9,294 nucleotides of DNA from Deltaproteobacteria bacterium (GTDB lineage: Bacteria; Desulfobacterota; Deferrimicrobia; Deferrimicrobiales; Deferrimicrobiaceae), in NCBI GenBank assembly GCA_025357175.1, contig JANXPS010000096.1, positions 1 through 9,294 on the forward strand, read 5' to 3'. Below, piece after piece: positions 1-6,348 of this stretch. A program made the position numbers and the translations under genes. Below the pieces are notes generated by a model. The model made no database searches, was not told the DNA's origin, and worked only from the letters and a program-made list of their open reading frames with translations. The stretch's first letter is position 1. Each line of letters begins with the position of its first letter.

Positions 1-1104
1 GACCTCGCCAAGGAAGCCGATTCCCGCGAAAGGCCGTACCACGCCGAGGACCCGGGGGAGTGGAACGCCTCGCGCATCGTCGGGAAGAGCCGCGCCATCC
101 TCGAGGTCTTCCAGAACATCGGGAAAATTGCCGATTCCGACGCCACGGTCCTGCTGCTGGGCGAGAGAGGGGTCGGGAAGGAACTGGTCGCCCGGTGCAT
201 CCACGACCTGGGGAGGGAACCGGGACGCCCATTCGTCGCAGTGAACGCATCCGCCATCCCCCGGGAGCTGCAGGAGGCCGAACTTTTCGGGGCCGACAAG
301 GGCGCCTTCACGGGAGCGGACGCGCCGCGCGAAGGCAAGATCGAGGCGGCCGACAGCGGCACGCTTTTTCTCGACGAGATCGGCGACACGCCGGCCGACC
401 TTCAGGTCAAGTTGCTGAGGGTCCTCCAGGAGCGGGAGTACACCCGTCTCGGCTCCAACCAGGTTCGGCGCTTCGGAGGACGGCTGATCACCGCCACCAA
501 CCGGGATCTGCGCCGTCTGGTTGCCGAGGGCAAATTCCGCGAGGACCTGTTCGACCGGCTCAACGTGTTTCCGATCCGGGTGCCGGCCCTTTCCGAACGG
601 CGGGAGGACATCCCGCTGCTGGCCGATTATTTCCTCCACAAGTATTGCGCCCTGCTTTCGCGCCCGCCCCGTTCCTTCTCGAAGGAAGCGCTCGAAACGC
701 TTTCCGCCTATCACTGGAAGGGGAACGTCCGGGAACTCGAGAATTTCGTCCAGCGCCTGGCGGTGCTTTCCACCGGCAAACTGCTCCGGCGCGAGGAAGT
801 CGCCCGCGAACTGGCAAAGGCCGAGGGATTTCCGGATCTGTCGGGGGCGCCGCTCGAACAGATCATCGAGGAAAAAGTGCGGGAATTCGTCCGCCGGCTC
901 GGGGCCGCGTTCGAAGGGGAGGACGCGCTTCACGGGTTGTTCGTCAGGCAGATGGAAAAGCCGCTGATCAAGGTCGTGCTCGAGGCGACCGGGGGGAACC
1001 AGATCCGCTCCGCGGCGATCCTCGGGATCAACCGAAACACCCTGCGCAAGAAGATCGGGGAACTCGGCCTCGACGCGAGCAAGAAGAGCGTCCGAAAACG
1101 CTGA
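1..1104 (+). CDS. Sigma-54-dependent transcriptional activator (NtrC family), 5'-truncated
   Basis: This is the C-terminal 367 residues of an enhancer-binding protein that uses ATP hydrolysis to open sigma-54 promoters; the reading frame is open from base 1, so the start and any N-terminal receiver or sensor domain lie outside the window. The AAA+ domain begins near residue 26. Visible motifs are Walker A GERGVGKE (54-61), the sigma-54 contact loop GAFTGA (101-106, intact), Walker B GTLFLDEIGD (120-129), sensor I around ITATNRD, the arginine-finger region FREDLFDRLN (179-188) and the sensor II segment WKGNVRELEN. A Fis-type helix-turn-helix lies at about 325-356 (GGNQIRSAAILGINRNTLRKK), followed by a short basic tail. 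An intact GAFTGA loop argues for a true sigma-54 partner. The gene stops 12 bp before thiD, so the two may be co-transcribed. Its target promoters cannot be read from this window. Family assignment is firm; whether it is a response regulator is unknown. Confidence 0.95.
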   Translation, partial: DLAKEADSRERPYHAEDPGEWNASRIVGKSRAILEVFQNIGKIADSDATVLLLGERGVGKELVARCIHDLGREPGRPFVAVNASAIPRELQEAELFGADKGAFTGADAPREGKIEAADSGTLFLDEIGDTPADLQVKLLRVLQEREYTRLGSNQVRRFGGRLITATNRDLRRLVAEGKFREDLFDRLNVFPIRVPALSERREDIPLLADYFLHKYCALLSRPPRSFSKEALETLSAYHWKGNVRELENFVQRLAVLSTGKLLRREEVARELAKAEGFPDLSGAPLEQIIEEKVREFVRRLGAAFEGEDALHGLFVRQMEKPLIKVVLEATGGNQIRSAAILGINRNTLRKKIGELGLDASKKSVRKR

Positions 1105-1116
1105 CCGGGGAAGAGG

Positions 1117-1911
1117 ATGGGCGCTCGCAAAAAGAAACCGGTCATCCTGGCGTTCGGCGGCTACGACCCGACGGGCGGAGCCGGCGTCCTGATGGATGCG
1201 CGCGCCATTGACGCGTCCGGAGGCTATGCCGTCGCGGTGCCATCGTGCCTGGCGCTTCAATCCACCGCATCGTTCGACCGCGTGGTGCCCCTGTCGCGCG
1301 ACACGATCGACAGGGCGCTCGCCTGCGCAGTGAGGGCGCACCGGATCGCGGCCGTCAAGGTCGGGATGATCGGAACGCGGGCCGCCGCCGAAGCGCTGCT
1401 CGGATTCCTCGATTCCCGCCCGTCCCTCGCCGTCATCCTCGACCCCGTGATCCGCGCAACTTCGGGAGGTTCGCTTCTCGCAAATAACGCGCTACGCGCC
1501 TACCGCCTGCTGATCGAACGGGCCGACGTTCTTACGCCGAACCTGCCCGAAATCGAGAAGATGCTCAACCGCCCGGTCGCCCGCTTCGAGGAAGCGGTGA
1601 TGGCCGCGCGCGATCTCGCAGCCGTCACCGGCGCGGCGGTGGTGCTGAAGGGGGGGCATTTCACCTGGAAGGGACGAAAAGGGACGGACATCGTTTTCGA
1701 AGACGGCACGGTCACTCTATTGGCGCCATCGCGAAAGATTCCGGCCCGGGATGCCCACGGCAGCGGATGCGCCTTCGCTTCGGCGCTGGCGGCCCGGCTG
1801 GCATCGGGGGACCGGCTTGTCGGTGCGGCGGCGGCGGCCAAGGATCTCGTGGCCGGCTGGATCGCGGGCGGATTCCGCTCCGCCGAAGGACGCTGGACGC
1901 TTTCCGATTGA
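1117..1911 (+). CDS. thiD: ThiD-family hydroxymethylpyrimidine / phosphomethylpyrimidine kinase
   Basis: ThiD phosphorylates hydroxymethylpyrimidine and then its monophosphate to give HMP-PP, the pyrimidine half of thiamine, in the cytoplasm. The 264-residue protein is normal length for a single-domain ThiD (ribokinase-like fold). Visible are the N-terminal substrate loop GGYDPTGGAG (14-23) with D27, the ALQST segment with Q48, DPV at 109-111, TPNLPE at 140-145, KGGH at 178-181 and the anion-hole/catalytic segment HGSGC ending at C218. The ATG follows a GGGGA Shine-Dalgarno sequence at 5 nt, 12 bp after the activator stop codon, so translation from the upstream message is plausible. No other thiamine gene and no room for a TPP riboswitch is present here. 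The N-terminal loop and QST differ from Escherichia coli ThiD (SDPSGGAG, QNT), so a related kinase such as a pyridoxal kinase is possible, but the conserved Cys and KGGH favour ThiD. Confidence 0.88.
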   Translation: MGARKKKPVILAFGGYDPTGGAGVLMDARAIDASGGYAVAVPSCLALQSTASFDRVVPLSRDTIDRALACAVRAHRIAAVKVGMIGTRAAAEALLGFLDSRPSLAVILDPVIRATSGGSLLANNALRAYRLLIERADVLTPNLPEIEKMLNRPVARFEEAVMAARDLAAVTGAAVVLKGGHFTWKGRKGTDIVFEDGTVTLLAPSRKIPARDAHGSGCAFASALAARLASGDRLVGAAAAAKDLVAGWIAGGFRSAEGRWTLSD

Positions 1912-1912
1912 T

Positions 1913-3259
1913 CTATTGGTAGTCGTCCCGCGCCCTGTCCTCGAACTTCGTGAACTTGCCCAGCCAGGTCATCTGGACCGTGTCCGTCGGTCCGTTCCGG
2001 TGCTTGCCGATGATGATCTCGGCCGTCCCGCGCTTGTCGTCGGGCGTTTCACCCTTCATGTACATTTCCTCCCGGTGGATGAACAGCACGATGTCGGCAT
2101 CCTGCTCGATCGCGCCCGACTCGCGCAAGTCGGACAGCTGCGGCCGCTTGTCGGTCCGCCCTTCGAGCCCGCGGTTGAGCTGGGACAGCGCCAGGATCGG
2201 TATGTTGAGTTCCTTGGCCAGCGACTTTAGCCCCCGCGAGATATCGGATATCTCCTGGACCCGGTTGTCGGAATTGCCGCGCCCCGATCCGCTCATGAGC
2301 TGCAGGTAGTCGATGATGAGCATGCCGATCTTCTTGTCCTTTTGCAGCCGCCGCGCCTTCGCCCGAAGCTCGAGCGAGGAGAGGCCGCCCGAATCGTCGA
2401 TGTATATGGGTGCCTGGGACAGTTTGCTGACCGCCTTGACGATGTGGTTGAGCTCGTTCTGGGAGACGAAGCCGCGCCTGAGCTTCGACGCCTCGACATG
2501 CGCCTCGGAGCAGATCATTCTCATCGCGAGTTCGTGACGTCCCATTTCGAGCGAAAAGATCGCCACGGGCGTGCCCGAATGGATTGCCACGTTCTGGGCG
2601 ATGTTGAGACATAGCGCGGTCTTCCCCATTCCGGGACGGGCGGCGACGACCACGAGATTGGACGGCTGGAATCCGGAGGTGATCGCGTCGAGATCCTTGA
2701 AACCGGACGGGACGCCGGTGATCATCTGCTTCTTTTCGTAGAGCTCCTCGATGATCTTCATCGACTCCTTGGCCATTTCGGCCATCGAGTGATAAGAAGC
2801 CCGGATCCGGTTTTCGGCGATCGCGAATATCGCCTGCTCGGTCTGGTCGAGGAAATCGTTGACGTTCGCGACACCCTGGTAGGCGGTTGTCGCGATCTCC
2901 TGCGCCACGGCGATGGCCTGCCGGAGGATGGCCTTTTCCTTCACGATGCGGGCGTATTCGTTGAGGTTGACCGTGGTCGGGACGGACTGGATCAATTCGG
3001 ATATGTAGCTCAATCCGCCGACCTGCTTCTCGACGCCTTTCGCCGCAAGCGCGGACGACAGGGTGAGCTGGTCGATCGGCTGGCCGTTTTCGGAAAGATC
3101 GAGCATCACCGTGAACAGAGTCCGGTGCGCCCCCTGGTAGAAATCGTCGGGGCGGAGCACCTCGAGGACGTTGTTCATCAGTTCGTTGTTGAGCAGGATC
3201 GAGGCGATGACCGACTTCTCGGCCTCGAGGTTGTACGGTGGTTCGCGCATGGTCGACAC
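1913..3259 (-). CDS. dnaB: Replicative DNA helicase DnaB
   Basis: DnaB is the hexameric 5'-to-3' helicase that unwinds the replication fork and recruits primase. The 448-residue length is typical. The N-terminal collar domain (NLEAEKSVIASIL from residue 10, LRPDDFYQGAH at 35-45) is followed by a linker and the RecA-like motor domain from about residue 175. Visible motor motifs are Walker A ARPGMGKT (207-214), FSLEMG (235-240), Walker B LIIDYLQL (314-321), ALSQLNRGLE (357-366), LRESGAIEQDADI (378-390) and the KHRNGP segment (419-424). No intein interrupts these motifs. The start is a GTG: a GGAGG at 3270-3274 lies 10 nt before it, whereas the in-frame ATG three codons later is 19 nt away. The gene is last in the rpsF-rplI series and separated from rplI by a 133-bp gap with hairpins. 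Its stop codon is one base from that of the convergent thiD. Confidence 0.98.
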   Translation of the reverse strand: MSTMREPPYNLEAEKSVIASILLNNELMNNVLEVLRPDDFYQGAHRTLFTVMLDLSENGQPIDQLTLSSALAAKGVEKQVGGLSYISELIQSVPTTVNLNEYARIVKEKAILRQAIAVAQEIATTAYQGVANVNDFLDQTEQAIFAIAENRIRASYHSMAEMAKESMKIIEELYEKKQMITGVPSGFKDLDAITSGFQPSNLVVVAARPGMGKTALCLNIAQNVAIHSGTPVAIFSLEMGRHELAMRMICSEAHVEASKLRRGFVSQNELNHIVKAVSKLSQAPIYIDDSGGLSSLELRAKARRLQKDKKIGMLIIDYLQLMSGSGRGNSDNRVQEISDISRGLKSLAKELNIPILALSQLNRGLEGRTDKRPQLSDLRESGAIEQDADIVLFIHREEMYMKGETPDDKRGTAEIIIGKHRNGPTDTVQMTWLGKFTKFEDRARDDYQ

Positions 3260-3278
3260 CAGGAATTATCCTCCGCCA

Positions 3279-3295
3279 GCCCGGATTTCCCGGGC
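3279..3295 (-). promoter_or_regulatory. Small hairpin just upstream of the dnaB ribosome-binding site
   Basis: In the dnaB mRNA direction, GCCCGG, the loop GAAAT and CCGGGC form a perfect 6-bp stem that ends 4 nt before the GGAGG Shine-Dalgarno sequence. It could influence ribosome access to dnaB or protect the 5' end of a processed message. The structure is seen in the sequence; the function is inference. Confidence 0.4.
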
Positions 3296-3347
3296 GAAAA
3301 CGAATCGTGCCGCCCGACGTCGGTCGCCGGGCGGCACGGTTGTTTCG
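3295..3347 (-). terminator. Long hairpin in the rplI-dnaB gap, terminator or attenuator candidate
   Basis: Bases 3306-3316 (cgtgccgcccg) and 3328-3338 pair perfectly over 11 bp around an 11-nt loop, and the helix can be extended by T-G, A-T, A-T and, past a small internal loop, by 3295-3299 with 3343-3347. In the direction of rplI-to-dnaB transcription the strong stem is followed by ATTCGTTTTCG, an interrupted U-rich stretch. This looks like a partial (leaky) intrinsic terminator or an mRNA-processing hairpin that lowers dnaB expression relative to the ribosomal genes. A second, weaker pairing of cccgga and tccggg lies between this hairpin and the rplI stop codon. Confidence 0.5.
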
Positions 3348-3392
3348 AACCCGGACCCGCCCCCGCAGCAGGGAGGGGACCGGAAGTCCGGG

Positions 3393-3839
3393 CTAACCTT
3401 CCGCCACCACGCTGACGGATATTTCGGGAATCAACCCGCTCGAAAGGCGGACCTTGACCTTGTAGTCGCCCAGCTGCTTGATCGGATCGGCGAGCTGAAC
3501 GAGCTTGCGGTCGACGGGCACGCCCGCCGCTTCGAGGGCGTCGGCGATGTCGCGCGAGGTGATCGCACCGAACAGCTTGCCTTCTTCGCCAGCCTTGGCC
3601 TTGAGCGTAAGCGATACGGCAGCCAGCTTTTCGGCAACCCCCTGGGCCGCCTTGAGCGACTTCTTTGCACGCGCTTCGATGACGGCCCGGTCGTGCTCGA
3701 GCGTCTTGAGGTTGCGCGGGTTGGCCTGCACGGCGAAGTTCTTGGGGATGAGGAAGTTGCGGCCGAAACCGTCGGCGACCTTGACGACCTCGCCGGCCTT
3801 CCCCAACTTGTCGACGTCTTCCCTGAGGATCACTTTCAT
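3393..3839 (-). CDS. rplI: 50S ribosomal protein L9
   Basis: L9 binds 23S rRNA near the base of the L1 stalk and helps maintain reading frame. The 148-residue length is standard. The N-terminal rRNA-binding domain starts MKVILREDVDKLGKAGEVV and carries the signature GFGRNFLIPKNFA at 24-36. A long charged connecting helix spans about 42-74, and the C-terminal domain contains GKLFGAITSRDIADAL (87-102). The ATG lies 11 bp after the rpsR stop codon, and its G-rich Shine-Dalgarno sequence (AGGGGG) overlaps that stop codon, so translational coupling to rpsR is likely. A gap with hairpins separates it from dnaB. Confidence 0.98.
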   Translation of the reverse strand: MKVILREDVDKLGKAGEVVKVADGFGRNFLIPKNFAVQANPRNLKTLEHDRAVIEARAKKSLKAAQGVAEKLAAVSLTLKAKAGEEGKLFGAITSRDIADALEAAGVPVDRKLVQLADPIKQLGDYKVKVRLSSGLIPEISVSVVAEG

Positions 3840-3850
3840 CTGCGCACCCC

Positions 3851-4141
3851 CTACCGGACCTGGGTAGCCGTGAACGGGATCAGGGCGATGATGCGCGCCT
3901 TCTTGATCTCGGTCGTCAGCTTCCGCTGGTGCTTGGCGCAGGTTCCCGAAATGCGGCGCGGGACGATCTTGCCGCGTTCGGAGACGAACTGCTTGACCAG
4001 GTAGACGTTTTTATAGTCGACCTGGAGTTCCTTCTCGGCGCAGAAACGGCAGAACTTTTTACGGACATACCGGCGCTTTCCGCCGGGGCCGCCCTCGCGT
4101 CCGCCTGGACCGGAGGGGCGGGGCTTGTACGGTGTGCTCAT
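3851..4141 (-). CDS. rpsR: 30S ribosomal protein S18
   Basis: S18 is a small-subunit platform protein that binds 16S rRNA as a heterodimer with S6, encoded two genes upstream. The 96 residues include a Gly/Arg/Pro-rich N-terminal tail (about 5-25) and the S18 core with KFCRFCAE (29-36), DYKNVYLVKQFVSERGKI and RRISGTCAKHQRKL (62-75). C31, C34, C68 and H71 form a Cys-Cys...Cys-His set typical of the zinc-binding (C+) form of S18, seen in many bacteria but not in E. coli. The ATG follows an AGGAGG Shine-Dalgarno sequence at good spacing. The gene is 37 bp downstream of ssb and 11 bp upstream of rplI. Confidence 0.98.
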   Translation of the reverse strand: MSTPYKPRPSGPGGREGGPGGKRRYVRKKFCRFCAEKELQVDYKNVYLVKQFVSERGKIVPRRISGTCAKHQRKLTTEIKKARIIALIPFTATQVR

Positions 4142-4178
4142 CGTGCATTCCTCCTGATATTCTCTTGTTCGCTATTTG

Positions 4179-4583
4179 CTAGAAAGGTATGTCTTCGCCG
4201 GGCACGTCGCCGCCCGCATCGGGTGCTGCGCCCTTGGGTCCTTCGGAAGTCCCGCCGCCCTTGGAACCCAGGAACTGGACGTTGTCCGCGATGACCTCGA
4301 TCTTGCTCTTCTTCATGCCGTCGGTTTCCCAGCGGCGTTGTCGCAGCTTGCCTTCGACCAGGACGGGACGTCCCTTGGAAAGGTATTCGGCGCAGTTCTC
4401 GCCCATCTTGCCGAAAACGGTGACGTCGAAGAAGGAGGCCAACTCCTCCCAGACGTCGCCTTTCTTGATGCGCTCGTTGACCGCGATGCCGAAACTGGTC
4501 ACCGACGTGCCCGAAGGCAGGTAGCGGATTTCGGGATCGCGAACGAGATTGCCGGCGAGGATGACGCGGTTGAAGGTGACCAT
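4179..4583 (-). CDS. ssb: Single-stranded DNA-binding protein SSB
   Basis: SSB coats single-stranded DNA during replication, repair and recombination and recruits partner enzymes through its C-terminal tip. The 134-residue protein has an OB fold over about 1-105 (FNRVILAGNLVRDPEIRYLPSG at the start; W45, F52 and W85 are candidate DNA-stacking residues), a short Gly/Pro-rich linker (about 108-125) and an acidic tip ending GEDIPF, matching the conserved DDDIPF-type tip. The linker is short compared with E. coli SSB (178 residues in total). The gene sits between rpsF and rpsR, an order best known from Firmicutes. The ATG is 15 bp after the rpsF stop codon and has only a weak Shine-Dalgarno sequence (GGGA), suggesting translational coupling to rpsF. 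Confidence 0.97.
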   Translation of the reverse strand: MVTFNRVILAGNLVRDPEIRYLPSGTSVTSFGIAVNERIKKGDVWEELASFFDVTVFGKMGENCAEYLSKGRPVLVEGKLRQRRWETDGMKKSKIEVIADNVQFLGSKGGGTSEGPKGAAPDAGGDVPGEDIPF

Positions 4584-4598
4584 GATCGTCCCGGGATC

Positions 4599-4991
4599 TT
4601 ACTCGACGTCCGGCGCGGGAGGCGCGGGTGTCGCATCGGGCGGGATTTCGGGGGGCGCCGTTTCCTCGGGAACCGGAATTGCCGCGACCTTGGGCTTGAT
4701 CTCGGTGGTGCAGATCGTGGTCATGTGGCGCAGGACGCCGTCGAAGATCTTGATGTTGCGCTCGACTTCCTCGACCACGCCGCGTTCGCCGGTGTAGTAG
4801 AGGAACATGTAGAAGGCGCTGACCTTCTTGTTGATGGTGTAGGCGAGTCTCCGGGTGCCCCAGTCGTCCTGCTTGAGCACCTCACCCTGGTAGCTTTCGA
4901 TAATGCCCGTCAGCTTGGCAAGGAATTCCTTGCGGGTGTCTTCGGATACCTCGGTGTCGAAAAGAATGGCGGTCTCGTACTTTCGGATCAT
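4599..4991 (-). CDS. rpsF: 30S ribosomal protein S6
   Basis: S6 pairs with S18 on the 30S platform. The 130-residue protein shows the S6 signature from the first residues (KYETAILFD, 4-12), the WGTRRLAYTI segment (44-53), the YMFLYYTG strand and FDGVLRHMTT (83-92). Past about residue 102 it carries a Pro/Glu/Ala-rich acidic extension ending PAPPAPDVE, probably disordered, as is common for S6 tails. The ATG is the only usable start: an in-frame TAA lies four codons upstream. The GGAGG Shine-Dalgarno sequence (5005-5009) is 13 nt away, longer than usual, and lies within a structured leader that may mediate autoregulation. Confidence 0.98.
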   Translation of the reverse strand: MIRKYETAILFDTEVSEDTRKEFLAKLTGIIESYQGEVLKQDDWGTRRLAYTINKKVSAFYMFLYYTGERGVVEEVERNIKIFDGVLRHMTTICTTEIKPKVAAIPVPEETAPPEIPPDATPAPPAPDVE

Positions 4992-5063
4992 CGTGTTCGA
5001 TTATCCTCCTCTCGGCTGTTCAAGCCCCCGGTCAATTGCCGGGAGCAAGGAGATGTTCCCCTC
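4992..5063 (-). promoter_or_regulatory. Structured rpsF leader, candidate S6:S18 autoregulatory element
   Basis: The 72-nt gap between the pth stop codon and the rpsF start can fold, in mRNA sense, into two tandem hairpins: CCCGG with CCGGG (+ strand 5039-5043 and 5027-5031) and GGCU with AGCC (5023-5026 and 5014-5017). They are flanked by AUCUCCU (5048-5054), which can pair, with one bulge, to the AGGAGGAU carrying the rpsF Shine-Dalgarno sequence (5003-5010). Folding would thus hide the ribosome site. It is established that the S6:S18 complex represses its own operon in many bacteria through an mRNA leader with a CCG-containing bulge, and a CCG follows the second hairpin here. The pairing is seen; the regulatory role is inference. 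Confidence 0.4.
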
Positions 5064-5726
5064 CTACGCATGTCGCGCGGGGGAATCTTTGTGGTCCTCT
5101 AATTCGAGGGCCTTGCGCTTCTGGTTCCAGCGCGTCGACGCCTTTTCGAAACCGTCCCGGAGCAGGTCGAGGACCGCATCGGCCGCCGAAGATACGGTGG
5201 CGTCGAAAACGGTGCGCGATTCCTCGGGGACCGGGGCCAGCACGTAGTCGGCTGCATCCCACCCGGGAGGGGGACGGCCGACTCCGATGCGAACCCGCAG
5301 AAAATCGGGCGTCGACAATTCGGTTTGCAAAGAGCGTAACCCGTTGTGGCCGCCCGCGCCGCCGCCCCGCTTGAGCCGGACATCGCCGAGCGGGATGTCG
5401 ATCTCGTCATGGATCACGACGAGGTCGCCGGGCGACTCGGCGTGTTTCCGGAACCAGGGGGCGACCGCGGTGCCGCTCAGGTTCATGTAGGTCTGGGGAC
5501 GCGCGAGCATCACGATCTCGCCGCCCGCCTCGCCGACGCCGCACTCAAGCTTGCCCTGGAGCTGCAGCCGGATACCCAGCATGACCGCCAGGCGGTCGAT
5601 CGCCAGGAAGCCGGCATTGTGGAAGGTCGACGCGTAGCGCCGCCCGGGATTCCCCAGCCCGACGATCAGGCGGGAGGGGTTCCGGTTATCCCTTCCCCTT
5701 CTTGGCTGGGGCGGCTGCGGCGACAC
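5064..5726 (-). CDS. pth: Peptidyl-tRNA hydrolase
   Basis: Pth cleaves the ester bond of peptidyl-tRNA dropped from ribosomes and so recycles tRNA; it is usually essential. The 220-residue product has the signature GLGNPGRRYASTFHN (23-37) with N26 and catalytic H36, YMNLSG (80-85) with N82, VVIHDEID (103-110) with D107, and GGGAGGHNGL (121-130) with N128, so the full catalytic set is present. The only in-frame starts are GTG at 5724-5726 and a CTG at 5667-5669. I chose GTG because GGAAGG lies about 6 nt upstream. This start lies inside rplY, giving a 41-nt overlap, and adds a Pro/Arg-rich 19-residue extension before RLIVGLGNPG. If CTG were used the protein would have 201 residues, close to the family norm (194 in E. 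coli). Many relatives have ychF next; here rpsF follows directly. Confidence 0.95.
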   Translation of the reverse strand: MSPQPPQPRRGRDNRNPSRLIVGLGNPGRRYASTFHNAGFLAIDRLAVMLGIRLQLQGKLECGVGEAGGEIVMLARPQTYMNLSGTAVAPWFRKHAESPGDLVVIHDEIDIPLGDVRLKRGGGAGGHNGLRSLQTELSTPDFLRVRIGVGRPPPGWDAADYVLAPVPEESRTVFDATVSSAADAVLDLLRDGFEKASTRWNQKRKALELEDHKDSPARHA

Positions 5727-6336
5727 TGGCGCCTTCCGTTCCTTCGGCTGCGGCCTTGACGGCCTCTTCCTTCGGCGCGTGGACCGCGGCGATGGCCATC
5801 TTGGTGTCCTTCTCGACCGGCTTGACGCCCTCGGGGAAGACGAGGTCGCCCAAGTGGAGCGTTTCGCCGAGATTGAGCCCGGTCACGTCGATGTCGATGC
5901 ACTCGGGGACGTTGTCGGGGAGGCAGCGAATCTCGAGTGAGCGGATCAGCACCTCGAGGATGCCTCCGAACTCGATGCCGGGCGCCTTGCCCTTGACGCG
6001 AAGCGGGACTTCGACGTTGAACTTCTTGCCGGCCGCGACTTCGTAGAAGTCGATGTGGATCACGGAATCGGTCACCGGGTGGAACTGGAATTCCTTGAGG
6101 ACCGCGAACGACTCGCTCACGTCGGCGCCGTCGGCCACGCTCATCTTGACGATGACCGTGCCGTGCTTGGCCTTCGACAGGTATTTCTCGAGCGGACGGC
6201 GCTCGAATTCGAGGTTGCGGCTTGGGATGCCCTTGCCGTAGATCACCCCGGGGATGCGCCCGGCGTGCTTGGCCCTGCGGTTGGCCTGCTTTCCGATACC
6301 CTGGCGGATCGCAGCCGCCAATTCAACTATTGCCAT
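5686..6336 (-). CDS. rplY: 50S ribosomal protein L25 (long, CTC/TL5-type)
   Basis: L25 binds 5S rRNA in the central protuberance of the large subunit. At 216 residues this is the long two-domain form, like Thermus TL5 and Bacillus general stress protein CTC, not the short E. coli form of about 94 residues. The N-terminal 5S-binding domain (about 1-95) contains GRIPGVIYGKG (26-36) and QFHPVTDSVIHIDFYEV (84-100). The C-terminal beta domain follows (PLRVKGKAPGIEFGG at 111-125, CLPDNVPECIDIDVT at 138-152, HLGDLVFPEGV at 161-171). The last 30 residues are an Ala/Lys/Glu-rich tail. The ATG has a GGAGG at 8 nt whose last base overlaps the prs stop codon, so coupling to prs is likely. The 3' end overlaps pth by 41 nt. 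Confidence 0.97.
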   Translation of the reverse strand: MAIVELAAAIRQGIGKQANRRAKHAGRIPGVIYGKGIPSRNLEFERRPLEKYLSKAKHGTVIVKMSVADGADVSESFAVLKEFQFHPVTDSVIHIDFYEVAAGKKFNVEVPLRVKGKAPGIEFGGILEVLIRSLEIRCLPDNVPECIDIDVTGLNLGETLHLGDLVFPEGVKPVEKDTKMAIAAVHAPKEEAVKAAAEGTEGASVAAAAPAKKGKG

Positions 6337-6348
6337 TGCCTTATCCTC

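Noticed and set aside
1102..1119. TPP riboswitch before thiD
   Set aside because: Only 12 bp separate the activator stop codon from the thiD start codon, with no THI-box sequence.
60..1211. 383-residue + strand frame overlapping the sigma-54 activator
   Set aside because: It is an Arg/Gly/Pro-rich frame-shifted reading of the activator and thiD; the activator frame has all AAA+ motifs.
1913..3259. Intein or phage-type variant in dnaB
   Set aside because: All helicase motifs are continuous and at normal spacing, and the length is that of a chromosomal DnaB.
4176..5102. 308-residue + strand open frame opposite ssb and rpsF
   Set aside because: It mirrors two certain genes, is Asp/Gly/Val-rich, and shows no family motif.
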